DNA of 13,770 nt. Origin: JAWXCH01 sp034440595. GTDB taxonomy: Bacteria; Planctomycetota; Planctomycetia; Pirellulales; JALHPA01. Where the stretch lies: positions 1-13,770 of the forward strand of contig JAWXCH010000577.1 of assembly GCA_034440595.1 (NCBI GenBank), in the 5' to 3' direction. Positions 8,301-13,770 of this stretch are shown here, piece after piece (within the stretch, counting starts at the first letter, position 1; each line of letters starts with the position of its first letter). The translations under genes and the position numbers were made by a program. A model generated the notes under the pieces. The model saw only the letters and a program-made list of their open reading frames with translations, was not told where the DNA came from and made no database searches.

Positions 8301-10963
8301 CCTATCGCGAACTTGGTTCGGCGGTGCAGCGGTTTATGTCGCAAAGCCCAAGCCGTATGGAGTCGCGGCTGCAACAGCTAACAATCGATACCGAAGCGGA
8401 ACCGCGCCCTGAACTGCTCTGTAAGCTGGACTGGCTGAAGCTCAACTTCCGGCTGCTGGACCCGCGCGATGTGCGGCGTACAGAGAACATCCGTCCGGAA
8501 TCAATCACTGCCGATGCTGAGTTTTACGATCTGCTGCTCTGGAACCGGCGACGGTTGCAACGTGCTACCGAGGACGCTCCACCGGACGATGCAGTTTACT
8601 TCGCCGATGTCGCACGCGCCTACCGTGATCAGGCGGCGCAACTCAGCAACCAGCCCCCCATCGATCTGGAAACCAAGACGCAGCTTGAAATCACCGGTGA
8701 TACAGCGCTCGATTTTACTACCGTGCGTGAACGGACGCTGGATCTGACACTGCTACTGCGCGATGGAATCGAACCGTTACCGGCCTGGCTGCTGGTCGAT
8801 TACGACCCTAGCTTGCTGGAAGTCCAACTACCCGCCGGGGTACAACTCTACGATCAGAACACAGTCGGCAACTCAAAACTCCGACTGGCCAGCGGCAATT
8901 CCGCGCCACCTTCTGCAAAGCAATATCCCACGCGGCCAGAACAACTGGAGTGGCCCGCTTCGTTGACGCTGCAACCTGGCAAACCGGTGCCGCTGCGTTT
9001 AAAAATCCGCGGCAAATCGAATTCACCTGCGCCGACACAGTTGATTGTCAAATTAGTCACCGGCAGCAGCTACATCCGCCATCAAACGGCGGTCACGCTA
9101 CCATTACCAGAATCGGTCGAACTGGCCGTGCAAGGTATCGCCGGCAGCTACGCACCGATCGATGCCGGCATCATGCTGCACACGTTTCCGAATCGTGCGA
9201 CACAGTACGTCCTGGGCCTGAGCAATAAAACCAACGTCGATCGTGTGGTGGATATTGAATTGCTGAACCCTGCCAAAGTGCCAGCCATCGATTTGCCGCT
9301 ATCGGCGGTTTCTGCTGGCGAAATCGCAACGCTGCTTGACCGATTTGGCCCGACCGTTTCGCTTGCCAGTTTGAAAAGCATCCGCGTTGAAGCGGGGGGC
9401 GAACTCGTCCCACTTCCATTCCCGCTGCCCGAGGGAGCTAAACCACCTGCGCCAGCGGAACCAGTCGAACTAGGCAAGGCTGCTGCACCTCCACCTCCTG
9501 ATCCGAAAAAGCCACCGCCGATCCCGCTGCCAAATGGCATGCTGGCCGTGCTGACCGATCGACAGACTGGGCTGCAAACGCTCCGCCGGATTGAGATTGC
9601 CCCACAACGCCCGCGACGGTTTGTGCAAGCACGCGTCGGCTACAACGTCGACCGGCAGCAGTTGCAGGTTCAGGTGACCCCGCAAGATCGCTCGATCATT
9701 CCGCCAGAAGGAGTTCGCGTTCGCTGCGAATTGATCGGGCCGTTGCAACGTGGCGTGAAGTCGCAACTTGAAGGTGAAATGAAAGCACCGAGCTACGAGG
9801 CGAATCTATTTAGCAACCTTCCGCCGGACGCCGGGCAAGTGACGCTGCTGATTCATATCGACGACTACCCACGTGCATTCGTATACGACGTGCCGCTGAC
9901 CATGAGCAGTGTCGATCTGCCGGAGTCGGACTATCGTGGTGTGAAAGTAATCACGCCACCGCAGGGAAAGTCGTTCGTCGCCCCGGTCCGTTCGATTCCG
10001 GTGGAGCTGCAAATCGATGCGCCGGGCGTCGATCCCCTATCTGGCCAGGGAGAGATCGAAGTGGGCATCGATTCTGACCGCGATCGCGAGCTGCGCGACG
10101 AGACCAGCCTGATGCTTAGCTCCGATCGACAGGCTAACGTGTTCTTAGATGGCTTAATGCCGGGGGGCAAAATGACCATCGAAACCAAGGTCACCGATTA
10201 CAAGCTGGATCTGCCAACCCCGGCGCTGACCAATGCCAAGGTCGAAATTCTGGGAAGGATCGCCTCGCCAGACCGGACCGTCTGGAGTGAGCCGGTGGAA
10301 ATTCTACTGGATGGTACGCCGCCGGCGATTCGGCGGATCGAACTGAACCCGCCGGGCACACTCGTCGTCGGTGAAAAATTGGAAGCTAAGGTACTGGCCG
10401 GTGATGAACTGAGTGGCGTGGCCAAGGTGGAGGTGGCGCTAGATGCCACGGGCGAAGGAAAATTCACCGACGAGATGAAGCCCCTACCGGCCAAACTCGA
10501 CGCCGCCGGGCGGTGGGTCGCCGCACCACCTACGGCGGAACTGACGCCCGGTACGTATGGCGTGTTGGCACGCGCGACCGATAGTGTTGGCAACACCAGC
10601 GAGGCCACAGTGGCCAAGTTCCGCGTAGTCGAGCCTGGTGCGGAGGGAGAAAAGCTTGGCTCGGTCACTGGCAGTGTTAGCTACGGTGGCAAGCCATTTG
10701 CGGATATTGAGATCACTTTGGAAGGACCACCGACTGCACCGGCGGCAACACCTCCCGCCGCGGATGCTAAGCCACCGACGCCAGTTCCCGGCCCAACAAA
10801 GACCGACGCGAGTGGCGCATTTCGCTTTGAGCGCGTGCCGCCCGGCGCGTACAAGGTGAAAGCCAGCGGCGTAGTGCGCAACAAGAAACGGACCGCCGAA
10901 GCGGAGGCCAAGGTGGAACCCGAACCGGCCAACGGGGCACGGGTGAAGCTGGAGTTGAAGTGA
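5333..10963 (+). CDS. Giant membrane-anchored protein with degenerate caspase-like domain and Ig-like repeats
   Basis: With the start at ATG 5333 the protein has 1876 residues; ATG 5195 would add 46 residues that look non-coding, and neither has a good ribosome-binding site. Residues 1-41 are Pro/Arg-rich and cytoplasmic by the positive-inside rule. One helix spans about 42-61, so the bulk should lie outside the inner membrane. Residues about 70-310 resemble the peptidase C14 (caspase/metacaspase) fold: a YFAAHG segment with the His at 150, then FIVLDSG at 194-199 where the family normally has D-x-C. The catalytic cysteine is absent there; the nearest is Cys203. A GLKGAADLDQNRSVEVHELAKYV segment and QTPQMFW follow, as in the C14 relatives of planctomycetes. 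Residues about 326-516 are an Ala/Lys/Thr/Asp low-complexity linker. About 523-1105 is helical, about 1115-1650 is beta-rich with a Pro-rich insert near 1380-1403, and about 1653-1770 is Ig-like. About 1771-1876 resembles a carboxypeptidase-regulatory-like domain (GSVSYGGKPFADIEITLEG, then DASGAFRFERVPPGAYKVKA). It is probably a non-peptidase scaffold or sensor; the function is unknown. Confidence 0.85.
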   Translation: MQSESPPSALPNDPPPVVRPRRWWGASNGRPPGLLTPRRMRLFFFLAILFGLSALFFWLVFRPLIHPRSELVFSTGGEYRALRAPPIPFVLEDYSALAPLSAALVPHGQELGPRILNVLNSPTAMDGLLQELPTGDANGSTVLIAYFAAHGVSDDGVPYLLCRNFDPANPDAGRYRIDDLLAQFKASSAAVKFIVLDSGRIECDPRLGMIINEFPRLLQEAVESANDPSLWVMVSNSTFERSYNSPSLQQSIFAHFVARGLKGAADLDQNRSVEVHELAKYVITNVSSWVIETTDSLTTQTPQMFWGGGPVENSPSPLLLSVAMFEREPEDTPPGIAAGSGEASLNDTAAASSAARPEAAAPEPPSARFSGVRGLAADSFETVANEEATPRSLVAQKKRDVRNKSVAKVKDPKKKGPTLVADDSAAAPGDAAPATTPAAEGAATVPGEEKGAAKAIAPTDKTAATDSQPTDATAKANTTGVAKSDKPTSDDGKSTDAKKSNAVVEPNPIDSDRPAEAVPALIVEGWKLRDRLLRRSNDLPVPIDFAPQVWAEYEAWLLDMEQQYRAGGIAPLGSMDEWLREAVLPLRDWRTPGPPPKVNRTASSLQRDYAARLRGRLPSAPAAVDQPYSLALAETLEIRGRATVDAELRKAITQYDRFVRGGSRGEFDLWIAKLPTELDSYLELRFARQLSQISALDWATVQLALETCRLGEQLAASRPALLMWIADQVDAADRMRWEAERRLLDQIDRQRHTTAVFSLREALAGYRQALENLATVEAAIDLRNDLLRKAPYYLQWHFNAGLTPDRVAPRYADLFELLNGISTLDQLLLSQDTNQLPEISRQLGEMEILGQRIDMLMQPSVINSLALLPASPGDSWRMSLMLETPLLDAVARIRILETMARIDGRLVSELAPRKLPSTIPPPRARVVLDWQRFLRRSELQVRLLGISSRQTDDSQVAYAAVQRAFEVVRDRSPNSDLPLDESAEAALFEAYRELGSAVQRFMSQSPSRMESRLQQLTIDTEAEPRPELLCKLDWLKLNFRLLDPRDVRRTENIRPESITADAEFYDLLLWNRRRLQRATEDAPPDDAVYFADVARAYRDQAAQLSNQPPIDLETKTQLEITGDTALDFTTVRERTLDLTLLLRDGIEPLPAWLLVDYDPSLLEVQLPAGVQLYDQNTVGNSKLRLASGNSAPPSAKQYPTRPEQLEWPASLTLQPGKPVPLRLKIRGKSNSPAPTQLIVKLVTGSSYIRHQTAVTLPLPESVELAVQGIAGSYAPIDAGIMLHTFPNRATQYVLGLSNKTNVDRVVDIELLNPAKVPAIDLPLSAVSAGEIATLLDRFGPTVSLASLKSIRVEAGGELVPLPFPLPEGAKPPAPAEPVELGKAAAPPPPDPKKPPPIPLPNGMLAVLTDRQTGLQTLRRIEIAPQRPRRFVQARVGYNVDRQQLQVQVTPQDRSIIPPEGVRVRCELIGPLQRGVKSQLEGEMKAPSYEANLFSNLPPDAGQVTLLIHIDDYPRAFVYDVPLTMSSVDLPESDYRGVKVITPPQGKSFVAPVRSIPVELQIDAPGVDPLSGQGEIEVGIDSDRDRELRDETSLMLSSDRQANVFLDGLMPGGKMTIETKVTDYKLDLPTPALTNAKVEILGRIASPDRTVWSEPVEILLDGTPPAIRRIELNPPGTLVVGEKLEAKVLAGDELSGVAKVEVALDATGEGKFTDEMKPLPAKLDAAGRWVAAPPTAELTPGTYGVLARATDSVGNTSEATVAKFRVVEPGAEGEKLGSVTGSVSYGGKPFADIEITLEGPPTAPAATPPAADAKPPTPVPGPTKTDASGAFRFERVPPGAYKVKASGVVRNKKRTAEAEAKVEPEPANGARVKLELK

Positions 10964-11039
10964 GGGGCGGGCTCTTCTTGCCGGTAGCTGTCGCTTTTTC
11001 AATTTCGGATCGGATTTTTGCTGGTCCGCAGTCGCTGCG

Positions 11040-11054
11040 TTGTATATTATGCAA
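11040..11054. promoter_or_regulatory. Putative antitoxin operator, site 1
   Basis: TTGTATATTATGCAA is an imperfect 15-bp palindrome with arms TTGTAT and ATGCAA, one mismatch. It matches site 2 (11082-11096) at 13 of 15 positions. It lies about 90 bp before the toxin start, where XRE-type antitoxins usually bind to repress their own operon. Confidence 0.6.
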
Positions 11055-11081
11055 TTGTGCGTCGCAAATCGTCCGATATTG

Positions 11082-11096
11082 TTGTATATCATACAA
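11082..11096. promoter_or_regulatory. Putative antitoxin operator, site 2
   Basis: TTGTATATCATACAA is a palindrome with perfect 6-bp arms TTGTAT and ATACAA around ATC. Its centre is 42 bp from the centre of site 1, four helical turns, so both would face the same side of the DNA. It overlaps -10-like hexamers (TATCAT at 11087-11092, TACAAT at 11092-11097), as expected for a repressor that blocks RNA polymerase. No clear -35 box was found. Confidence 0.65.
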
Positions 11097-11141
11097 TAGG
11101 ACCGCTGGGACGCCATATTTTTATCCAGCAGGAACAAGCAC

Positions 11142-11567
11142 TTGGAAAAGAAAGCAGTCAAAGTTGGTGTGCAAGAAGGCTCTGGAGCGCCGCCGTACCA
11201 ATGGACTGTGCTGATATTGGATTTTGCTTTTGATGAAGTTCGTCGGTTCTTGAACGATTCGCAATACCAGCATCTTGCAATGCAAGTCAAGGAGTTGGCT
11301 CGGGAGAATGACCCGACACACCCTTTGACCGTCGACGTGAAGAAGATCGAAGATTTTTATGAGATACGCGACAAAGGGGGTGTGCTCGGGAAATTGAACG
11401 TGCGGATTTTCTTCGGCGTCGATGGATCTGCTAGGTCGATTGTTGTTCTTGGTGGGATCAAGAAAGAGAATAACGGACCTACTCCCGAAGGGACCAAGAT
11501 TGCAATCAGAAGGCGGTGGAGAAAGTACACGAATGGTGATTACGGGATATTTACTCGTACTCAATAG
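11142..11567 (+). CDS. HigB/RelE-type toxin (Gp49-like), 141 aa
   Basis: This is the toxin of a type II toxin-antitoxin pair. Members of this RelE/ParE superfamily branch (phage Gp49-like) are mostly ribosome-dependent mRNA endonucleases that stop translation when the antitoxin is lost. The family signature is visible: a conserved helix (VKELARE, residues 49-55), VKKIEDFYEIR (66-76), NVRIFF (86-91), then VVLGGIKKENN (101-111) and a basic C-terminal helix (IRRRWRKY). The N-terminal 20 residues are an extension beyond the usual compact domain, and the length is somewhat above the 100-120 typical of the family. The start is TTG, supported by AGGA at 11130-11133 with 8-nt spacing; the first in-frame ATG would remove the core fold. 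The antitoxin gene follows after 28 bp, and two palindromic operators lie upstream. Activity has not been shown. Confidence 0.8.
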   Translation: MEKKAVKVGVQEGSGAPPYQWTVLILDFAFDEVRRFLNDSQYQHLAMQVKELARENDPTHPLTVDVKKIEDFYEIRDKGGVLGKLNVRIFFGVDGSARSIVVLGGIKKENNGPTPEGTKIAIRRRWRKYTNGDYGIFTRTQ

Positions 11568-11595
11568 CGAGTTCATTCAAGAGGGTTAGACGACC

Positions 11596-12102
11596 ATGAA
11601 AACATTGAGAAGCCCTATCCAATATTCGGTCGATGTGAATGAAGCAGCACTAACGATGGCGATTGCCGTGCTGGTGGATCGCATCCGCAGTCTGTCCAAG
11701 GAAGATAAAGACGATTTGCTTTCCGTCAGCAAGTTGCTACTGGAGGCGGAGACTCCAGAGGATTTGCAGGCTGCACAAAATGCATTCCATGAAATTCTCG
11801 ATCAGCGCGGGGGTGCGTTGCAGGAGTTGCCTGATAATCAGAACGATGCGTCGCTGCGAAGTTGGTTGGACTTTGTAAGTGGTCGCATCAAGCGAGCTAG
11901 AGAAGAGGCTAAACTCACTCAAAGCGAACTCGAACAGAAAACCGGGCTGCCACAAAGCCATATCAGCCGGTTAGAGAACGGAGTCCATAGCCCTTCTTCG
12001 CTGACGTTAGAGAAAATTGCAAACGCCACGAATAAGCCGATTGGGTTCTTTGACTCGGATTTCAGCTTCGCGGCGGAACGTACTCCGTCGGCCCATGTTT
12101 AG
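11596..12102 (+). CDS. XRE-family antitoxin with N-terminal extension, 168 aa
   Basis: This is the antitoxin and autorepressor partner of the toxin at 11142-11567, in the toxin-first order seen in HigBA-type loci. Residues about 92-153 form a Cro/CI-type helix-turn-helix: GRIKRAREEAKLTQSELEQK, TGLPQSHISRLENG (recognition helix about 119-129), and SLTLEKIANATNKPIGFF. Residues 1-80 are an additional acidic helical region without a known domain, containing KEDKDDLLSVSKLLLEAETPEDLQAAQ. It may be the toxin-wrapping or dimerisation part, although in many HigA proteins toxin binding is done by sequence near the HTH. The ATG at 11596 has GAGGG at 11581-11585 with 10-nt spacing. The upstream palindromes are its likely operators. 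The A+T-richer composition of the operon relative to the giant gene before it fits horizontal acquisition, though this was judged by eye. Confidence 0.85.
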   Translation: MKTLRSPIQYSVDVNEAALTMAIAVLVDRIRSLSKEDKDDLLSVSKLLLEAETPEDLQAAQNAFHEILDQRGGALQELPDNQNDASLRSWLDFVSGRIKRAREEAKLTQSELEQKTGLPQSHISRLENGVHSPSSLTLEKIANATNKPIGFFDSDFSFAAERTPSAHV

Positions 12103-12113
12103 ACTCTGGCAAT

Positions 12114-12242
12114 TTATTCATCCACCTGTCGACTAATGCCCATGGCATAGGCCATCGTGACCAGTGAAATTGCTATCCAAAACCCCGAGACGAAACGTAC
12201 TAAATAGGCGTGAAATCGATGGTACTCCGCTTCGGTGATCTC
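12114..12242 (-). pseudogene. C-terminal remnant of the membrane protein, beyond an in-frame TGA
   Basis: Directly after the TGA at 12245-12243 the same minus-strand frame stays open for 42 codons to a TAA at 12116-12114. The peptide runs EITEAEYHRFHAYLVR, then a hydrophobic helix (FVSGFWIAISLVTMAYAMG), then a polar tail ISRQVDE. It reads as the natural fourth membrane helix and cytosolic end of the protein at 12243-12659. A single C-to-T change turning CGA (Arg) into TGA would explain it. The remnant stops 11 bp from the antitoxin stop at 12102. Confidence 0.7.
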
Positions 12243-12659
12243 TCAAATCACCCGACCATGGTTGCTTAAGAAATACTTAGCGCCTTCAATCTCGGGGCTG
12301 CCACCTTCGCTCAGCCAAAAGTACAACGCAAAGTTGACAAATACGTAGATGCCCGAGACGATGCAAGCAACACGCAACCATCGTGGGCTATCGCTTCGTA
12401 TTCTGGCATCGAGTTCTTTCATTTTTTGATAGTCAGCGTATTGCCTGTTGACCCAAACCCAACCTTTCGTGCGTGATTCTCGCGGGTTTGTGAATGAAAT
12501 AACAGTGAAGACCAACATTGCGCCGAGCGCAAATACCGCTATATGCAGTGGCCACACCTGATCCATTGAAATATGAATCGCGGGGACGAACGTTGCCAGG
12601 TGAACCAGTACGCACACGATCAGTGTGAGTAGAGCGATGTATCCGAGGATTTTGGTCAT
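12243..12659 (-). CDS. Inner-membrane protein of unknown function, cut short by TGA
   Basis: The visible protein has 138 residues. Three membrane helices are seen: about 5-28 (ILGYIALLTLIVCVLVHLATF), about 38-57 (LHIAVFALGAMLVFTVISF), and about 95-115 (LRVACIVSGIYVFVNFALYF). A charged loop at about 58-94 contains RKG/KGW and a helix with a YADYQKMKELD stretch. The chain ends SNHGRVI at the TGA. The frame then continues and supplies a fourth helix, so the original protein was about 181 residues. The ATG at 12659 lies 18 bp after the stop of the lipoprotein gene, which suggests an operon on the minus strand, but no good ribosome-binding site is seen. No family function is known to me. Without the tail the topology would lose its last helix; whether the short form is stable is not known. 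Confidence 0.7.
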   Translation of the reverse strand: MTKILGYIALLTLIVCVLVHLATFVPAIHISMDQVWPLHIAVFALGAMLVFTVISFTNPRESRTKGWVWVNRQYADYQKMKELDARIRSDSPRWLRVACIVSGIYVFVNFALYFWLSEGGSPEIEGAKYFLSNHGRVI

Positions 12660-12677
12660 GGTTAGTTGCTCGCGACG

Positions 12678-13037
12678 TCAAAATTCGACAACCTTCTCCC
12701 AGCGGCATGAGTTCAGCACGGTCCACTGGTCGTTCACCTGATGCAGCCAGAGGGTGATGGTATGGGTGTCGTCGTGCCACCACAGTTCTTGGATCTGAAC
12801 ATTGTAGTTCTTCGGATCTGTCAGCGGATACGTGTTTTGCAACTCGACGCGAAATTCACCGATAGCGTCCTGCATCACATACCGCTGGTCGTAACTGGGA
12901 GCACCAAGCCGCGCGATGACTGCTTCCCGCGAAAGGCCGTGGTAGTGGGAGAGTTTGGATGTAGCTGGACCTTTTTCGGCGCATCCGACGAGTGTTGGCA
13001 GGAACAACAACCAGATCGTCAGTGTGATGGGTCGCAT
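12678..13037 (-). CDS. Small lipoprotein, possibly BamE/SmpA-like
   Basis: The protein has 119 residues and a type II signal peptide, with a lipobox LVGC at residues 16-19; Cys19 would be lipidated. The mature part opens AEKGPATSK, then GLSREAVIARLGAPSY, which resembles the helix-turn and G-x-P segment of BamE/SmpA-type small lipoproteins. An antiparallel beta stretch follows (ELWWHDDTHTITLWLHQVNDQWTVLNSCRW). Similarity to BamE is a pattern impression only. The ATG at 13037 is 37 bp after the cytochrome c gene stop. No strong ribosome-binding site is visible. It is likely co-transcribed with the genes on both sides. Confidence 0.7.
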   Translation of the reverse strand: MRPITLTIWLLFLPTLVGCAEKGPATSKLSHYHGLSREAVIARLGAPSYDQRYVMQDAIGEFRVELQNTYPLTDPKNYNVQIQELWWHDDTHTITLWLHQVNDQWTVLNSCRWEKVVEF

Positions 13038-13074
13038 GGCAACAATCTGCTAGTCTTGATATGCCAGCGACTGG

Positions 13075-13770
13075 CTACTTCTTCTGCACCAGATCCGATC
13101 GCAGGTAAGTCAGCAGGTCGCAGATTTGTTGCTCGGTGAGTTGGTCGAGAATTTTTTCTGGCATCAGGGAGGTTGGGACTTCGTTCAGTTCGTCGATCTC
13201 AGTACGCGGTAGGACGATGACATTGTTTGTGGCATCGACCAGCGTGACCGTTGCTGGTGACGAATTGCTCATCAGGCCGGACACCACACGTCCGTCGTTG
13301 GTGACGGCGACATAGCTTTGAAACTCCGGGCGGATCACCCCGCTGGGGTCGAGAATGTTGGTGAGTAGCACGTCGATCCGGGACCGCTCTGCCCCGGTGA
13401 GGTCGGGGCCGATAGCGGCTCCCTCGTTGAACAGGCGATGGCACTTGCCGCAGTTCTCGGTAAAGACGACCTTGCCGGCGGCTGCGGTGCCTTTATTCGC
13501 TGCAAAAGTCGCGGATAGCTTGTTCACTTGCTGGAGCACTTCGGCTGCCGAGGCGGTGCGGATTTTTCCCCAATGCTTTTCTAGTAAGTTGGCAATTGTC
13601 TTATCGTTATGCAACTGAATGCGGCGCAGTTGCTCGAGCGACACTGCCCCGCGGGCCAGCTTCTTTTGATCGATTGCACTGAGCAGCGCCAGCGACCAGG
13701 GCTTGCGACTGCACAGCAGTTCGATGGCACGTGGCTGTAGGGATTCGCTCAGTTTTGGGTAGTATTGCAA
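13075..13770 (-). CDS. PVC-type haem-binding c-type cytochrome, 3' part
   Basis: The gene runs off the right edge; 231 residues are visible up to the TAG at 13077-13075, and the real start is outside. Residues 107-111 are CGKCH, a CxxCH covalent haem site (codons at 13438-13452). The context NCGKCHRLFNEGAAIGPDLTG matches the haem-binding domain seen in Pirellula/Verrucomicrobium proteins. A likely distal Met ligand is Met203 in SLMPEKILDQL, followed by the closing helix QQICDLLTYLRS. The segment EFQSYVAVTNDGRVVSGLM is a known insert of these domains. N-terminal to the haem, the helical part (SLEQLRRIQLHNDKT) resembles the HEAT-like or NHL-associated region common in these proteins. In full length they are often large periplasmic proteins with glucose/sorbosone-dehydrogenase-like or membrane-bound dehydrogenase domains. 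The native electron partner is unknown. Confidence 0.9.
   Translation of the reverse strand: MQYYPKLSESLQPRAIELLCSRKPWSLALLSAIDQKKLARGAVSLEQLRRIQLHNDKTIANLLEKHWGKIRTASAAEVLQQVNKLSATFAANKGTAAAGKVVFTENCGKCHRLFNEGAAIGPDLTGAERSRIDVLLTNILDPSGVIRPEFQSYVAVTNDGRVVSGLMSNSSPATVTLVDATNNVIVLPRTEIDELNEVPTSLMPEKILDQLTEQQICDLLTYLRSDLVQKK

Noticed and set aside
11004..11029. Possible terminator after the giant gene (CGGATC paired with GGTCCG)
   Set aside because: The stem is 6 bp with a wobble pair and no T-run follows it.
12243..12245. TGA as a selenocysteine codon
   Set aside because: The expected residue at this site is Arg by a one-base change, the site is not near a redox motif, and no selenocysteine insertion hairpin was recognised just downstream.

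Overview
The window looks like a planctomycete chromosome, most likely from the Pirellulales. It carries a DUF1552 protein and a PVC-type haem-binding c-type cytochrome, both families expanded in planctomycetes. It also has a very large membrane-anchored protein with a caspase-like domain and several lineage-specific secreted proteins. No ribosomal RNA, tRNA, CRISPR array, transposase or integrase was seen. Taxonomy is inferred from family content only.

Layout. 1-1238 (+) is the 3' part of a DUF1552 gene. 1239-1541 is non-coding, with an inverted pair of REP-like palindromes and a strong terminator shared with the next gene. 1542-1997 (-) is a small exported protein with alternating histidines. 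2247-2831 and 2886-3395 (+) are two exported proteins of unknown function in a likely two-gene operon, with a perfect -10 box upstream. 3480-4964 (-) is a 494-residue coiled-coil protein. It is divergent from 5333-10963 (+), a protein of about 1876 residues with an N-terminal membrane anchor, a caspase-like domain lacking the expected catalytic cysteine, an Ala/Lys-rich linker, a helical block, beta-rich Ig-like domains and a C-terminal carboxypeptidase-regulatory-like domain. The divergent region holds a nested inverted repeat.

11142-12102 (+) is a toxin-first type II toxin-antitoxin operon (HigB/RelE-type toxin, then a XRE-type antitoxin). Two near-identical 15-bp palindromes lie upstream, 42 bp apart centre to centre. 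The minus-strand block 13770-12114 holds the 3' end of a cytochrome c gene, a small lipoprotein, and a four-helix membrane protein whose frame is cut by an in-frame TGA. The reading frame continues for 42 further sensible codons with the last membrane helix, so this gene is either recently broken or read through.

The items most worth following up are the divergent coiled-coil/pseudo-caspase pair, the TGA-interrupted membrane protein, and the toxin-antitoxin operon with helically phased operators. Functional links between neighbours are inferences from position.
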